Source: Thermodesulfovibrionia bacterium (lineage in GTDB: Bacteria; Nitrospirota; Thermodesulfovibrionia; JACRGW01). From it: a stretch of 37,685 bases of DNA. The notes beneath the pieces were generated by a model. It searched no databases. It was given only the letters and a program-made list of their open reading frames with translations, and had not been told where the DNA came from. The stretch spans positions 1 to 37,685 of the forward strand of contig CAKKSD010000037.1 of assembly GCA_919902995.1 (NCBI GenBank), given 5' to 3'. Position numbers and translations under genes: made by a program. Shown here piece by piece: positions 23,989 to 32,598 of the stretch (positions are counted from its first letter, which is position 1; the number at the start of each line of letters is the position of its first letter).

Positions 23989-24910
23989 ATGGCTTAAATA
24001 TCAGACTTCAGGCTACAGGCATCAGGCATCAAGTAAAAAACAAAGAGAGAGATTCCTTGATAAGACCCTCAGGCATGTCCTCTCTTTCACAGAGGATATT
24101 ATGTTTAATGAAACTGTTTCTTTTAAAAGGGGACTGCTTCAGGGTATTGAACCAAGACTGAAGATACTCAGCCTCATAATATTTATAATTATACTAAGTC
24201 TCCAGAGATCTATTAATGGAATGGTTATATTCCTCATAATATCATTATCTCTTATGTCCTTATCCAGAATACCCTTATCTCTGTTCCTTAAAAGACTCCT
24301 TCCTGTATTCTTGTTTACAACCGTCATCGCCTTCCCGGCGACATTCAATTTTATTGTGAATGGAGACCCTCTATTGATATTATACAGATTCGATACATCT
24401 CATCAGGTAGGACCGATAGAAATCCCGTCAGTAATTTCTCTGACAAGACAGGGTGTCTCCAGCGCATTAATACTGACATTGAGGGCTGTAACATCGTTAT
24501 CCATTCTATTTCTAATAACACTTACGACCCCTCCTACCATGCTGATAAAAGCTATTACATATTTTATACCAGACACACTGAAATCGATAATATCTATAAG
24601 TTACAGATACATCTTCTTCCTTATCAGGAAGCTTGAACAATTTATAATGGGTATTAAATCGAGGAACATCTCTGCAGTCAGTGCTCCGGTTCAGCAGAGA
24701 TTGGTTACATCAAGGATAGGTCTTCTGTTTTCGCTGAGCCTGAGGCTCAGTAATGATCTTGAAAGGGCGATCGAATCGAGGGGATATAACTACAAGTCTA
24801 AAGTCCAAAGTTCAAAGTTCAAAGTTTCTGAACTTTCAAGTATTGATATTATGTGGTTGTTTCTCAGTGTAATATTTACAGGATTGATGATTTGGAAATC
24901 TTTGGATTAG
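23975..24910 (+). CDS. nikQ: Nickel ECF transporter transmembrane subunit NikQ/CbiQ
   Basis: T-component (EcfT) that couples the ATPase to NikM; 311 aa. Several membrane helices (LKILSLIIFIIILSL; FLFTTVIAFPATF; SILFLITLTTPPTML) and the coupling motif ERAIESRGY near the C-terminus fit CbiQ/EcfT. Two segments come from heptad arrays: YQTSGYRHQASSK near the N-terminus and YKSKVQSSKFKVSEL before the last helix. The start overlaps nikN; the end overlaps the likely nikO start. Confidence 0.9.
   Translation: MEIPEWLKYQTSGYRHQASSKKQRERFLDKTLRHVLSFTEDIMFNETVSFKRGLLQGIEPRLKILSLIIFIIILSLQRSINGMVIFLIISLSLMSLSRIPLSLFLKRLLPVFLFTTVIAFPATFNFIVNGDPLLILYRFDTSHQVGPIEIPSVISLTRQGVSSALILTLRAVTSLSILFLITLTTPPTMLIKAITYFIPDTLKSIISISYRYIFFLIRKLEQFIMGIKSRNISAVSAPVQQRLVTSRIGLLFSLSLRLSNDLERAIESRGYNYKSKVQSSKFKVSELSSIDIMWLFLSVIFTGLMIWKSLD
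23999..24033. repeat. 7-bp-period array at the nikQ N-terminus
   Basis: Five 7-mers related to CATCAGG and CTACAGG in perfect phase, encoding YQTSGYRHQAS. Confidence 0.8.
24793..24827. repeat. 7-bp-period array near the nikQ C-terminus
   Basis: Five 7-mers of the form AAAGTNN (AAAGTCC, AAAGTTC), encoding KSKVQSSKFKV between the coupling motif and the last membrane helix. Confidence 0.8.
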
Positions 24911-25932
24911 AAAATATCTCCTATACATATAAGGGGGGTAATAATGCGATCGGTAACCTCTCCTTTAATGTAAGAAATGGTGAAAGTGTCACAATAATAG
25001 GGACGAATGGCTCTGGCAAATCAACACTCCTTTATATTCTTGACGGACTCATCGAACCAGAATCAGGCAATCTCAGGGTTTTCGGAAAACCGATAAGGGA
25101 TAGTTTCCCCCCAGAGTTAAGACAGAAGATAGCCCTTCTATTCGAGAACCCTCAGGTCCAGTTATTTTTACTAAGTGTATGGGATGAGCTTTCATTCGGT
25201 CTCCTCAATCTCGGTCTTAAGGACGACGAAGTGGATGGCAGGATTCATGACCTTCTTAAATTTCTTGAAATTGAACATCTGAAAGACAGAAGTCCCTGGG
25301 ATCTGAGTGGTGGAGAAATGAAGAAGGTGGCGCTCGGGACATGTCTCAGCATAAACCCTGATGTTCTTTTATTAGATGAACCGACGAGCGGTCTTGACCC
25401 GAGGAGTCAGGTAGATCTGATTGATATGATACAAAGGCTCAGGGAATCTGGGAAGACTATTATTACTGCCACCCATGACCTTGCTATCATAGAAGATATA
25501 TCTGACAGGACACTTGTTCTTGGAGAAGACCATTGTCTGCTGAAAGAAGGTCTTCCCAATGAGATTCTGAAGGATAGAGATATCCTCCTTAAAGCAAATC
25601 TTATACATAAACATCCCCACAGGCATTCATGGTTTATACATGACCACAGCCATTATGCAGAACACGAACATGAACATCTTCCGGAATCCGTCCATACTCA
25701 GGAATCTATCCCTGTTAAGAAGGCCGATGGTGAAATTACAGATATTGGAAAACTTAAAAAACTCCTTGACCACTGGATAGAACACAATATATCCCATAAG
25801 GAGACATACGAAGAATGGGCAAGGAGAATGTCTGCGATCCTCAAGGAAGACCGGGCAGACATCCTTAAGAAGATAGCAGAAGAGACAGGAGAAATAGATA
25901 AACTATTTTTAAGACTGAAGGGTATACTCTGA
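24892..25932 (+). CDS. nikO: Nickel ECF transporter ATPase NikO/CbiO with His-rich C-terminal extension
   Basis: ABC ATPase of the transporter. The likely start is TTG 24892 (MEIFGLENISYTYKGG), overlapping nikQ; 346 aa. Walker A GTNGSGKST, Q-loop FENPQVQLF, signature LSGGEMKK, Walker B VLLLDEPTSG and switch His in TATHDLA are present. After the ATPase (about residue 240) comes an unusual tail: HKHPHRHSWFIHDHSHYAEH plus EHEHLPESVH, with a dozen His, then a helical domain (LLDHWIEHNISHKETYEEW). The His-rich stretch is a likely nickel chelator or sensor. Family members normally end after the ATPase. Confidence 0.9.
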   Translation: MEIFGLENISYTYKGGNNAIGNLSFNVRNGESVTIIGTNGSGKSTLLYILDGLIEPESGNLRVFGKPIRDSFPPELRQKIALLFENPQVQLFLLSVWDELSFGLLNLGLKDDEVDGRIHDLLKFLEIEHLKDRSPWDLSGGEMKKVALGTCLSINPDVLLLDEPTSGLDPRSQVDLIDMIQRLRESGKTIITATHDLAIIEDISDRTLVLGEDHCLLKEGLPNEILKDRDILLKANLIHKHPHRHSWFIHDHSHYAEHEHEHLPESVHTQESIPVKKADGEITDIGKLKKLLDHWIEHNISHKETYEEWARRMSAILKEDRADILKKIAEETGEIDKLFLRLKGIL

Positions 25933-25938
25933 TATACT

Positions 25939-26367
25939 ATGGGAATATTTTCTGTCAATCCTGCGAAAGAAAATACCCTCAAAACAAAGATGTATGCCTT
26001 GAACATCTACGAAAAAGATATAAAGGAGTCGTTTATTCGTTCAGGGGGAAAAGGTGGACAGAATGTGAATAAGACCTCAACATGCGTTTATCTAAAACAC
26101 ATTCCAACAGGGATTGAGGTCAAATGCCAGAAGGAGCGATCTCAGGCACTGAACCGTTATCATGCAAGAGTAATACTTTTAAAAAAGATTGAACAGTTGA
26201 TAAAAGGTAAGGAAAGCGAAGAGAGGCAGAGAATAGAGAAAATCCGCCGCCAGAAGAGAAAACGTTCGAGAAGGGTAAAGGAAAAGATTCTTGCAGAAAA
26301 GAAGATCATATCCGAAAAGAAAAGGCTTCGTTCTTCCTTTTCTGATTTCAATAAATCATATTTCTGA
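25939..26367 (+). CDS. Stand-alone GGQ-domain release-factor-like protein
   Basis: 142 aa with the peptidyl-tRNA-hydrolysing RF-1 domain: FIRSGGKGGQNVNKTSTCVY, then LKHIPTGIEVKCQKERSQAL and NRYHARVILL. A very basic C-terminal tail (RRQKRKRSRRVKEKILAEKK) replaces the codon-recognition domains. This is the layout of ribosome-rescue hydrolases such as ArfB/YaeJ and C12orf65-type proteins. The start may be ATG 25939 or ATG 25990; neither has a clear SD. It follows nikO by 6 bases, so it may be transcribed with the nickel operon, probably without functional meaning. Confidence 0.85.
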   Translation: MGIFSVNPAKENTLKTKMYALNIYEKDIKESFIRSGGKGGQNVNKTSTCVYLKHIPTGIEVKCQKERSQALNRYHARVILLKKIEQLIKGKESEERQRIEKIRRQKRKRSRRVKEKILAEKKIISEKKRLRSSFSDFNKSYF

Positions 26368-26523
26368 CAAATTAGCAATTTATAAATCAATATTTATTTA
26401 AGGTGTAGATTACTTCGGCTACAATGGAATAGAATAAACAAGTTGGACTTGATGGATTTGTACTTTTAGATTTCTACCTACTTTTGTTACCCTTCTTTTT
26501 TGGTAGTAGTATCCTCAAGAATT

Positions 26524-27363
26524 CTACACTATTTTACTCTCAATCGCCTTCCTCATCACATCTACAGGCGGCTCAATGCCTGTCCAGATTTTGAATGACA
26601 GGGCACCCTGGTAGAGGAGCATACCGAGACCTCCAAGGGTCTTGGAACACCTCTTCTTTGCCTCCCTTAAAAGAGATGTTTCAGGAGGGTTATAGACAAT
26701 ATCATAGACAAATAGCCCTTGTGAGAGTAAATCAGTCGCTATTGGAAGAGGGTCTTTTTTCTTCATTCCAAGTGGAGTGGCATTGATCAGAACATCGGTC
26801 TCACCTATCCCCTCTTTTAAATCCTTTATATGTATAGCCTCTGTTGAGGTCTTAGTACTTACAGCACATGAAAGTTCTTTCGCCTTTTCACTGATAATAT
26901 CGTTTATGAATATCTTATCCACCCCTTCAATCGCGAGAGAGAATGCTATAGCCCTTGCCGCACCTCCAGCACCGATAATCATTACACTTTCCCCCTTCGG
27001 GTTTACTCCCCCTTCTTCTTTAAGAGATTTTATAAATCCCCTTCCATCTGTGTTATAGCCGATCAGTTTTCCATCTTTATTAAGCACTGTGTTTACAGCT
27101 CCTATAAGCTCTGCCTCCCTGTCAAGTCCATCGAGATAAGGGATTATCGCCTCTTTATGTGGTATTGTGATATTCACACCGACTATATTCAGAATCCTAA
27201 TGGCAGCAGCAGCAGATCTAAGATTATCAGGATGCACGCTGAATGGAATGTAGCAGTAATCAAGACCAAGTGCCTCGAAGGCAGCATTATGCATAAAGGG
27301 TGATAGTGTATGCTCTATGGGATAACCGAATATGCCAACGATCTTTGTCATACCTGTAATCAT
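26524..27363 (-). CDS. aroE: Shikimate dehydrogenase (NADP+)
   Basis: Reduces 3-dehydroshikimate in aromatic amino-acid synthesis; 279 aa. Shikimate-binding part: GYPIEHTLSPFMHNAAF, GVNITIPHKEAI and AVNTVL. NADP-binding glycine loop: IIGAGGAARAIAFSL. C-terminal NATPLGMKK and GLGMLLYQGALSFKIWTG are typical. Start is ATG 27363 or 27351. It follows the DUF512 gene on the same strand after a repeat-containing gap of about 100 bases. No terminator is seen after it. Confidence 0.95.
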   Translation of the reverse strand: MITGMTKIVGIFGYPIEHTLSPFMHNAAFEALGLDYCYIPFSVHPDNLRSAAAAIRILNIVGVNITIPHKEAIIPYLDGLDREAELIGAVNTVLNKDGKLIGYNTDGRGFIKSLKEEGGVNPKGESVMIIGAGGAARAIAFSLAIEGVDKIFINDIISEKAKELSCAVSTKTSTEAIHIKDLKEGIGETDVLINATPLGMKKKDPLPIATDLLSQGLFVYDIVYNPPETSLLREAKKRCSKTLGGLGMLLYQGALSFKIWTGIEPPVDVMRKAIESKIV

Positions 27364-27388
27364 AGTTGATACCTCAAAAAAGTAAAAT

Positions 27389-27460
27389 AGAGATTGCTTC
27401 GGCTCCGCCTCGCAAAGACAGATAAAGGTTTTGTCATTCCGAGCAAAGCGAGGAATCTCG
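27389..27460. repeat. Dispersed repeat upstream of aroE
   Basis: GAGATTGCTTCGGCTCCGCC with CTCGCAAAGACA, then TGTCATTCCGAGCAAAGCGA with GGAATCTCG: two pieces of the well-known CATTCCGAGC type of intergenic repeat. No coding content. Confidence 0.65.
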
Positions 27461-27469
27461 TTTTAATGA

Positions 27470-28789
27470 TCAATTACATAACGCCCCTATTATCCCCTCT
27501 GCTGCCGCATCTATCACCTGGGTCTTAATCCCAATAGCATTTTCTATATCTTTAGGGGTAATATTGTCAAGGAATGTATCTCCCCCATCCCTTAGAGTAA
27601 CAGAGGGAATTAAAAGGGTATCTCCCGATGCCTTCCCTTTAACCGCATCTATAATATCCTGTCCTGTAAGTAAGCCGGTAACAGTAACAGATTCCCCGAA
27701 GAACCTATTTTCAATAACGACCACCTCAAGCTTAGAACTGATAATCTTATTTAATCTATCCACTAAGTCTTTAAGCAAAAAACCAAAGGATTTCCCTGTA
27801 AAAGTCGTAAATGTCTTCCCGTTCCCTTTATTCCCGGAGTACCCTTCTAAACCAGAAATTCCTTTCTCAAATCTGTTAAGAAAAAGTGGAACTAAACCGA
27901 CACCATTTTCTATCTGAGGAAGGTCACCATATTCCTTCAGAGGAGGAAAGTCTAAACCTGCCTTTAAATAAAACTCATCAGAGGGATAGACAAGGGGGTC
28001 ACCGAATTTTCTCCTGAACCTCTTTCGTATCGGTTCGAGGAACATAACAATACTGCCTGCCTCCTCCTGAGAGAAAGACCTGAGATCCTGTTTCTTCTTA
28101 TATTTGGTAAACCCTACAGGGACTACTGATATGGATGATACATAGGGATAGAACCTCCCGAGGTCTTCCACTGTCTTCATGAGATGGGGTCCATCATTAA
28201 TACCCGGACAGAGGACTATCTGTGCATGAATCTTGATTTTATGTGCCACAAGTCCCTTTATTTCTTTCAGTATATCGGGTGCCATGGGACTTCCCAGAAT
28301 ATGGTTACGGAGCTTACTGTCTGTGGTATGGACAGAGATATAGAGAGGAGAAAGCCTTTCCTCATAGATCCTTTTCTTGTCTTCATCGGAGATATTTGTA
28401 AGGGTTATATAATTACCATAAAGGAAGGACATTCTATAATCCTCATCTTTTATGTACAGGCTTTTTCTCATACCTTTCGGCAGATGATTTACAAAACAGA
28501 AGATACACCTGTTCCTGCACTGTTTTATCTTAAAAGGAGATAGTTCTATACCAAGGCCCTCCCCTTCATCTTTTGATATATCTATCTCCCATAACTCCCC
28601 GCTCTCCTTTCTGAGATCAACCTTCAGCCTGTTTTCCTGCATATAGAAATGGTAGTCAATAACATCCCTTACGGTCTTACCATTGATCCTCAAAAGGTAA
28701 TCCCCGGCTCTTATCCCAACCTTATCCCCTATACTACCTGGATTTATTTCTTCTATCCTGACACCCCTTACATTCATAAGAACGTTCAT
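27470..28789 (-). CDS. PDZ / radical SAM / DUF512 protein
   Basis: 439 aa. An N-terminal PDZ-like domain (VRIEEINPGSIGDKVGIRAG, then DYLLRINGKTVRDV) is followed by a radical SAM cluster motif CRNRCIFCFV (C-x3-C-x2-C) and a C-terminal DUF512 domain (EVVVIENRFFGESVTVTGLL). This is the standard architecture of the widespread DUF512 family, whose reaction is unknown to me. The ATG at 28789 overlaps the stop of the AI-2E family gene by 4 bases. Confidence 0.9.
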   Translation of the reverse strand: MNVLMNVRGVRIEEINPGSIGDKVGIRAGDYLLRINGKTVRDVIDYHFYMQENRLKVDLRKESGELWEIDISKDEGEGLGIELSPFKIKQCRNRCIFCFVNHLPKGMRKSLYIKDEDYRMSFLYGNYITLTNISDEDKKRIYEERLSPLYISVHTTDSKLRNHILGSPMAPDILKEIKGLVAHKIKIHAQIVLCPGINDGPHLMKTVEDLGRFYPYVSSISVVPVGFTKYKKKQDLRSFSQEEAGSIVMFLEPIRKRFRRKFGDPLVYPSDEFYLKAGLDFPPLKEYGDLPQIENGVGLVPLFLNRFEKGISGLEGYSGNKGNGKTFTTFTGKSFGFLLKDLVDRLNKIISSKLEVVVIENRFFGESVTVTGLLTGQDIIDAVKGKASGDTLLIPSVTLRDGGDTFLDNITPKDIENAIGIKTQVIDAAAEGIIGALCN

Positions 28790-29856
28790 TCTCCCAGATA
28801 AAGTTCTGATTCTTTATAACTCTCTAAGGAAGCGGTTAAGAACACCTTCATTACCGCTGTAAAAGGTACCGCAAGAAGGACACCAAAAAATCCGAAGATA
28901 TTACCTCCTATCATTATAGAGAGGATTATGATTACAGGATGGAGACCAACCTTTTTCCCCATAATCTTCGGTGAAAGCACTGTTGTCTCGAGGGTCTGTA
29001 CTCCTCCGAAGAGGGTCAAAACCAATAAGATATGTGTGCTGTCATGAAACTCGAGTAAAGATAAAATAATAGATACAGAAAGTCCGAAGAAAAAACCTAA
29101 ATAAGGGACTATACTCCCTAACCCTGCTATAATGCCTACGAGTATCGCCATATCTATCCCTATGAGGGACAGGCCTATGCTGAAAATAACAATCTCTATA
29201 AAGGCTATAAACATCTGCCCCCTGAGAAATTTCCCAAGGATATCATTCACATCCTCGACCCTTTTAAGCCAGAGTTCTCTTTTACTCCTCGGGATATATT
29301 TCGTAATCTTTTCTTTTATCAACCTGAAATCCTTAAGGAGATAGATGGTAACAACCGGTATGATTATCAGATTTAATAAGACACCGAATATCCCCCAGAT
29401 ACTCGAGAAGGCCTTTCCGATAAAAGAGACAACAGGTGAAATGGTCTCTGGTGACAGGCTCTTAATCTTTGTTATAGTCTGGCTAAAAATCTCGTCGGCA
29501 GTTGCGGGCACACTGATCTTAAATGTATCTTCTATATACGGAATAACATCGGTCTGGATCCGTTTTAGATAATCCGGCATCTTCTTTATAAGGAGGCTCA
29601 TCTCAGACTGGATTACAGGGACTATGAAGATAATCCCTGAAATGAAGAGTCCACCCAGAAAGATAAGGATAATAGCAATAGCCAAACCCCTCGAGATCTT
29701 CCATCTCTCTAAACGTTCTACCACAGGATTTAATACATAGGCAATAATGAATGCGAAAAGGAAAGGTGTAAGTACATCCCTCAGGAGATAACCTATAACG
29801 AGTAAGAAAAGGATGCTGCCTGTGAAGATAACTCTATTTTGCCAGCTCTGTTTCAT
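28786..29856 (-). CDS. AI-2E family (PerM-like) membrane protein
   Basis: 356 aa with about seven or eight membrane helices. Family marks: the N-terminal LRDVLTPFLFAFIIAYVLNPVVERL, then VTIYLLKDF, GLGSIVPYLGFFFG and FGGVQTLETTVLSPKIMG with GLHPVIIILSIMIGG. Members were named after AI-2 export but many are Na+/H+ antiporters or permeases of unknown substrate. It overlaps the next gene and lies 23 bases after pgsA, in a co-oriented cluster. Confidence 0.9.
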   Translation of the reverse strand: MKQSWQNRVIFTGSILFLLVIGYLLRDVLTPFLFAFIIAYVLNPVVERLERWKISRGLAIAIILIFLGGLFISGIIFIVPVIQSEMSLLIKKMPDYLKRIQTDVIPYIEDTFKISVPATADEIFSQTITKIKSLSPETISPVVSFIGKAFSSIWGIFGVLLNLIIIPVVTIYLLKDFRLIKEKITKYIPRSKRELWLKRVEDVNDILGKFLRGQMFIAFIEIVIFSIGLSLIGIDMAILVGIIAGLGSIVPYLGFFFGLSVSIILSLLEFHDSTHILLVLTLFGGVQTLETTVLSPKIMGKKVGLHPVIIILSIMIGGNIFGFFGVLLAVPFTAVMKVFLTASLESYKESELYLGE

Positions 29857-29879
29857 TAACTAATAACCATAAGACAGGA

Positions 29880-30464
29880 TCACGACACCATTTTGAAACC
29901 TACATAGATATAATGAAGCGCAGAGGATACAGTTAAAATCCCGGTCACCAACAAAAAAACAGAAGGAGGTAGAGGGTTGTCACCGAAGTTTACCATAACG
30001 AGGACGAGGGCAACAAGCAAGACCTGCGAAGCTGTGGTTAATTTCCCAAGGATACTCGGAGATATCTTGAGATCTCCTGTCAGGATATATATGCCGAGGT
30101 TTCCTGTTATAAGGATTATATCCCTGCTTATAACAATAATAGTCAGCCATGTCGGTATCCATCCGAGGATTGTGAGGGTGACAAAGGAAGAAACGAGTAG
30201 TGCCTTGTCAGCCACAGGATCGAGTAAGGCACCGAGGTTGGTCTTCTGTCTCTTTAACCTCGCAAGCAGTCCATCGAGGAGGTCTGTAACCCCAGCAATA
30301 GCAAAGATAGCGAGGGAATAACCATAATAACCGTAACTGAGCGTCCCTACAATAAAAGGGACAAGTATTATCCTGAGAACAGTCAGGGCATTCGGAAGGG
30401 TTAGCCCTGTCTCTCCTGTCCTCTGTAGAGGTGTCTCTCGAGAATCCTGTGATAGCCTGTCCAT
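29880..30464 (-). CDS. pgsA: CDP-diacylglycerol--glycerol-3-phosphate 3-phosphatidyltransferase
   Basis: First step of phosphatidylglycerol synthesis at the inner membrane; 194 aa. The CDP-alcohol phosphatidyltransferase motif D-x2-DG-x2-AR-x8-G-x3-D-x3-D is complete in DLLDGLLARLK...LGALLDPVADK. LPNALTVLRIILVPFIVG is the usual beginning, so about 20 residues before it are extra. The only ATG is at 30464, which makes the gene overlap the nuclease gene upstream by 64 bases; this is unusually long but no better start exists. Confidence 0.92.
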   Translation of the reverse strand: MDRLSQDSRETPLQRTGETGLTLPNALTVLRIILVPFIVGTLSYGYYGYSLAIFAIAGVTDLLDGLLARLKRQKTNLGALLDPVADKALLVSSFVTLTILGWIPTWLTIIVISRDIILITGNLGIYILTGDLKISPSILGKLTTASQVLLVALVLVMVNFGDNPLPPSVFLLVTGILTVSSALHYIYVGFKMVS

Positions 30465-31348
30465 TTCCCTTCGTCTATACCTTCTCTTTCCATAAAGGAC
30501 TGGAAGCCCTTTACCTTTGCATTAAGATTGTCAAGTGAATAGAGTATAAAAGCCTCCACAGTCTTTGGCACAACAGGAGAACCGAACTCATTCTCTCCAT
30601 GGTGACTTATAATCATATGTTTAAGGAGCATCTCTGATTCTTCAGGAAATCCTTCAATCCCTCTAATCTTCTCCTCGATGAGACCAACCCCTATAGCGAT
30701 ATGTCCGAGTAGCCTCCCCTGTGTTGAATATTCGATAAACCTCTCATAGTTAAATTCATAGACCTTTCCAATATCATGGAGGATCGCCCCCGTTATAAGG
30801 AGGTCACCACTAATATTCTCAAAGTGGTTAAGGGACTCAAGGCAGAGCTTTGTCACCTGGAGGGTGTGTTCGAGCAGTCCCCCAAGGTAAACATGATGGA
30901 TCTCCTTTGCAGCAGGTGCCTTCTTGAAAAGTGCCATAAACTTTTCGTCGTTAAAAAAGGAATCAAGAAGTTTACGGAAATAAGGGTCCTTTATTGTTCC
31001 TCCATACCCCCTCAGTTCCTCAGCCATCTCTCCTGGATCCCTCGACGAACTCGGGAGGAACTCTTTAATATCAACTTCATGGACTATGTTCATCTCTTTT
31101 ATATTTAACTGGATCTGTCCCTTGTAAGTAACAACCTTTCCTTTTATTTTAAGAAAATCCCCTTCTGTCAGGTTCTTTGTCCATTCCTCAATACCCTCCC
31201 ATAGTCTTCCTTCTATCTCGCCTGTCCTGTCTGAGAGTCTGAGGCTCAGATAGGGGTTACCGTTCTGCGAAGTATGGAAACCTTTCCTTTTTACCTGAAA
31301 GACCTCTTCTACAAAATCTCCTTCCTTGAGTTCGATCGCTTTTGGCAT
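30401..31348 (-). CDS. YhaM-like 3'-5' exoribonuclease (OB fold + HD domain)
   Basis: 315 aa from ATG 31348 (MPKAIELKEGDFVEEVFQVK). An N-terminal OB-fold nucleic-acid-binding domain (YLSLRLSDRTGEIEGRLWEG; FLKIKGKVVTYKGQIQLNI) is followed by an HD phosphohydrolase domain with HHVYLGGLLEHTLQV, ILHDIGK and HMIISHHGENEFG. Length and layout match YhaM/CBF1-type nucleases. The open frame runs 207 bases further upstream but without support. It heads the cluster nuclease-pgsA-AI-2E-DUF512. Confidence 0.9.
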   Translation of the reverse strand: MPKAIELKEGDFVEEVFQVKRKGFHTSQNGNPYLSLRLSDRTGEIEGRLWEGIEEWTKNLTEGDFLKIKGKVVTYKGQIQLNIKEMNIVHEVDIKEFLPSSSRDPGEMAEELRGYGGTIKDPYFRKLLDSFFNDEKFMALFKKAPAAKEIHHVYLGGLLEHTLQVTKLCLESLNHFENISGDLLITGAILHDIGKVYEFNYERFIEYSTQGRLLGHIAIGVGLIEEKIRGIEGFPEESEMLLKHMIISHHGENEFGSPVVPKTVEAFILYSLDNLNAKVKGFQSFMEREGIDEGKWTGYHRILERHLYRGQERQG

Positions 31349-31483
31349 AATCTTTAAATTCAATGATTTTATCGAATTATATTCTCTATACCTGATGATG
31401 TCAACAGTTCTTCTTCTACAATAGGATTTATTTAAAGCATCTCCAGATAGATTATGATAAAATGATATGGGGAATCCTTGCAG

Positions 31484-31501
31484 GGGCGAACTTGCTCGCC
31501 C
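31484..31501. repeat. GGGCGA-acttgc-TCGCCC hairpin repeat
   Basis: A small perfect inverted repeat of a type commonly dispersed in such genomes, between the nuclease and oxidoreductase genes. Confidence 0.5.
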
Positions 31502-31534
31502 ATTGATGATATAATTCACTATAGGAGAATTACC

Positions 31535-32497
31535 ATGAAAGCTATCCGTGTCCATGAATTCGGAAATCCAGAGGTAATGAAATTAGAAGAGATAGAAGAC
31601 CCAAAACCCGGTCAGGGAGAAGTTGTTATAAAAATCCACGCAGCCGGAGTCAACCCTGTTGACACATACATCCGTTCAGGGCTATATCCATTTAAACCTA
31701 AATTACCTTACACCCCGGGAATGGACGGGGGTGGTATTGTTGAATCTATCGGTGAAGGGGTTACTCGTTTCAAGGTCGGGGACAGGGTATATATTGCCGG
31801 TACAATAAGCGGAGCCTATGCTGAAAAATCACTATGCCGGGCGTCACAGGTATATCTTCTGCCTGATAAGATTACCTTCAAGCAGGGTGCTGCGATCGGT
31901 ACGCCTTATACTACCGCCTATTATGCACTTTTCAACCGGGCACAGGTTGTACCAGGAGAGACCGTTCTTGTTCATGGTGCAAGTGGTGGAGTTGGAACTG
32001 CAGCGGTTCAGCTTGCCCGTGCCTCCGGGATGAAGGTCATCGGAACAAGCGGTACAGATAAAGGAAGAAATCTTGTGATTGAGCAGGGAGCCCATTATGT
32101 CTTTGACCATAAGGAAAAGGACTACATGGATAAAATTTTAAGCATCACCAACGGAAAGGGTGTAGATGTTATCCTCGAAATGCTCGCGAATCTGAATCTT
32201 GGTAGAGACCTCGGAATTCTTGCACAGAACGGAAGGGTCGTAGTCATTGGAAGCCGTGGCACTGTAGAGATCGATCCACGAAATGCAATGGTAAGAAATG
32301 CCTCAATCCTTGGAATGATCCTTATGTCCGCATCAGAAAAGGAAATCTTCAGCATCCATTCAGAACTCATAGCAGGTCTCGAAAAGGGGACTTTAAGCCC
32401 TGTTATAGGACGGGAATATCCTATATCAGAAGCCCCACGCGCCCACCATGAGGTTATTGAATCGAACGCCTATGGGAAAATTGTGCTTATTCCGTAA
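31535..32497 (+). CDS. Zinc-free NADPH:quinone oxidoreductase (MDR family)
   Basis: 320 aa from ATG 31535, after AGGAGA. Medium-chain dehydrogenase/reductase fold: MKAIRVHEFGNPEVMKLEEI, AAGVNPVDTYIRSGLYP and the dinucleotide-binding VHGASGGVGTAAVQLA. The catalytic and structural zinc cysteines of alcohol dehydrogenases are missing, so it is of the QOR/zeta-crystallin type. It is a single gene. The upstream frame to 31478 is translated repeat. Confidence 0.9.
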   Translation: MKAIRVHEFGNPEVMKLEEIEDPKPGQGEVVIKIHAAGVNPVDTYIRSGLYPFKPKLPYTPGMDGGGIVESIGEGVTRFKVGDRVYIAGTISGAYAEKSLCRASQVYLLPDKITFKQGAAIGTPYTTAYYALFNRAQVVPGETVLVHGASGGVGTAAVQLARASGMKVIGTSGTDKGRNLVIEQGAHYVFDHKEKDYMDKILSITNGKGVDVILEMLANLNLGRDLGILAQNGRVVVIGSRGTVEIDPRNAMVRNASILGMILMSASEKEIFSIHSELIAGLEKGTLSPVIGREYPISEAPRAHHEVIESNAYGKIVLIP

Positions 32498-32546
32498 ATT
32501 GAATTTACTGCGTGATTTCCTTTCACTACCCAAAACCGAATGAACC

Positions 32547-32570
32547 ACCCTGTGGCAGAGACCGCAGGGT
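32547..32570 (+). terminator. Possible terminator hairpin after the oxidoreductase
   Basis: ACCCTGTGG pairs with CCGCAGGGT (one G-T pair) around a 6-base loop. It is followed by an A/T-rich stretch but not a true T run, so the terminator call is tentative. Confidence 0.4.
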
Positions 32571-32598
32571 ATCAAAATTATTAAATACCCTTCAATTC

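Noticed and set aside
23304-24827. CRISPR-like array in the nickel operon
   Set aside because: The unit is 7 bp with no spacers, and the repeats lie inside reading frames; no cas genes are present.
26368-26523. Search for a small gene between the GGQ protein and aroE
   Set aside because: No start with an SD and no coherent frame on either strand.
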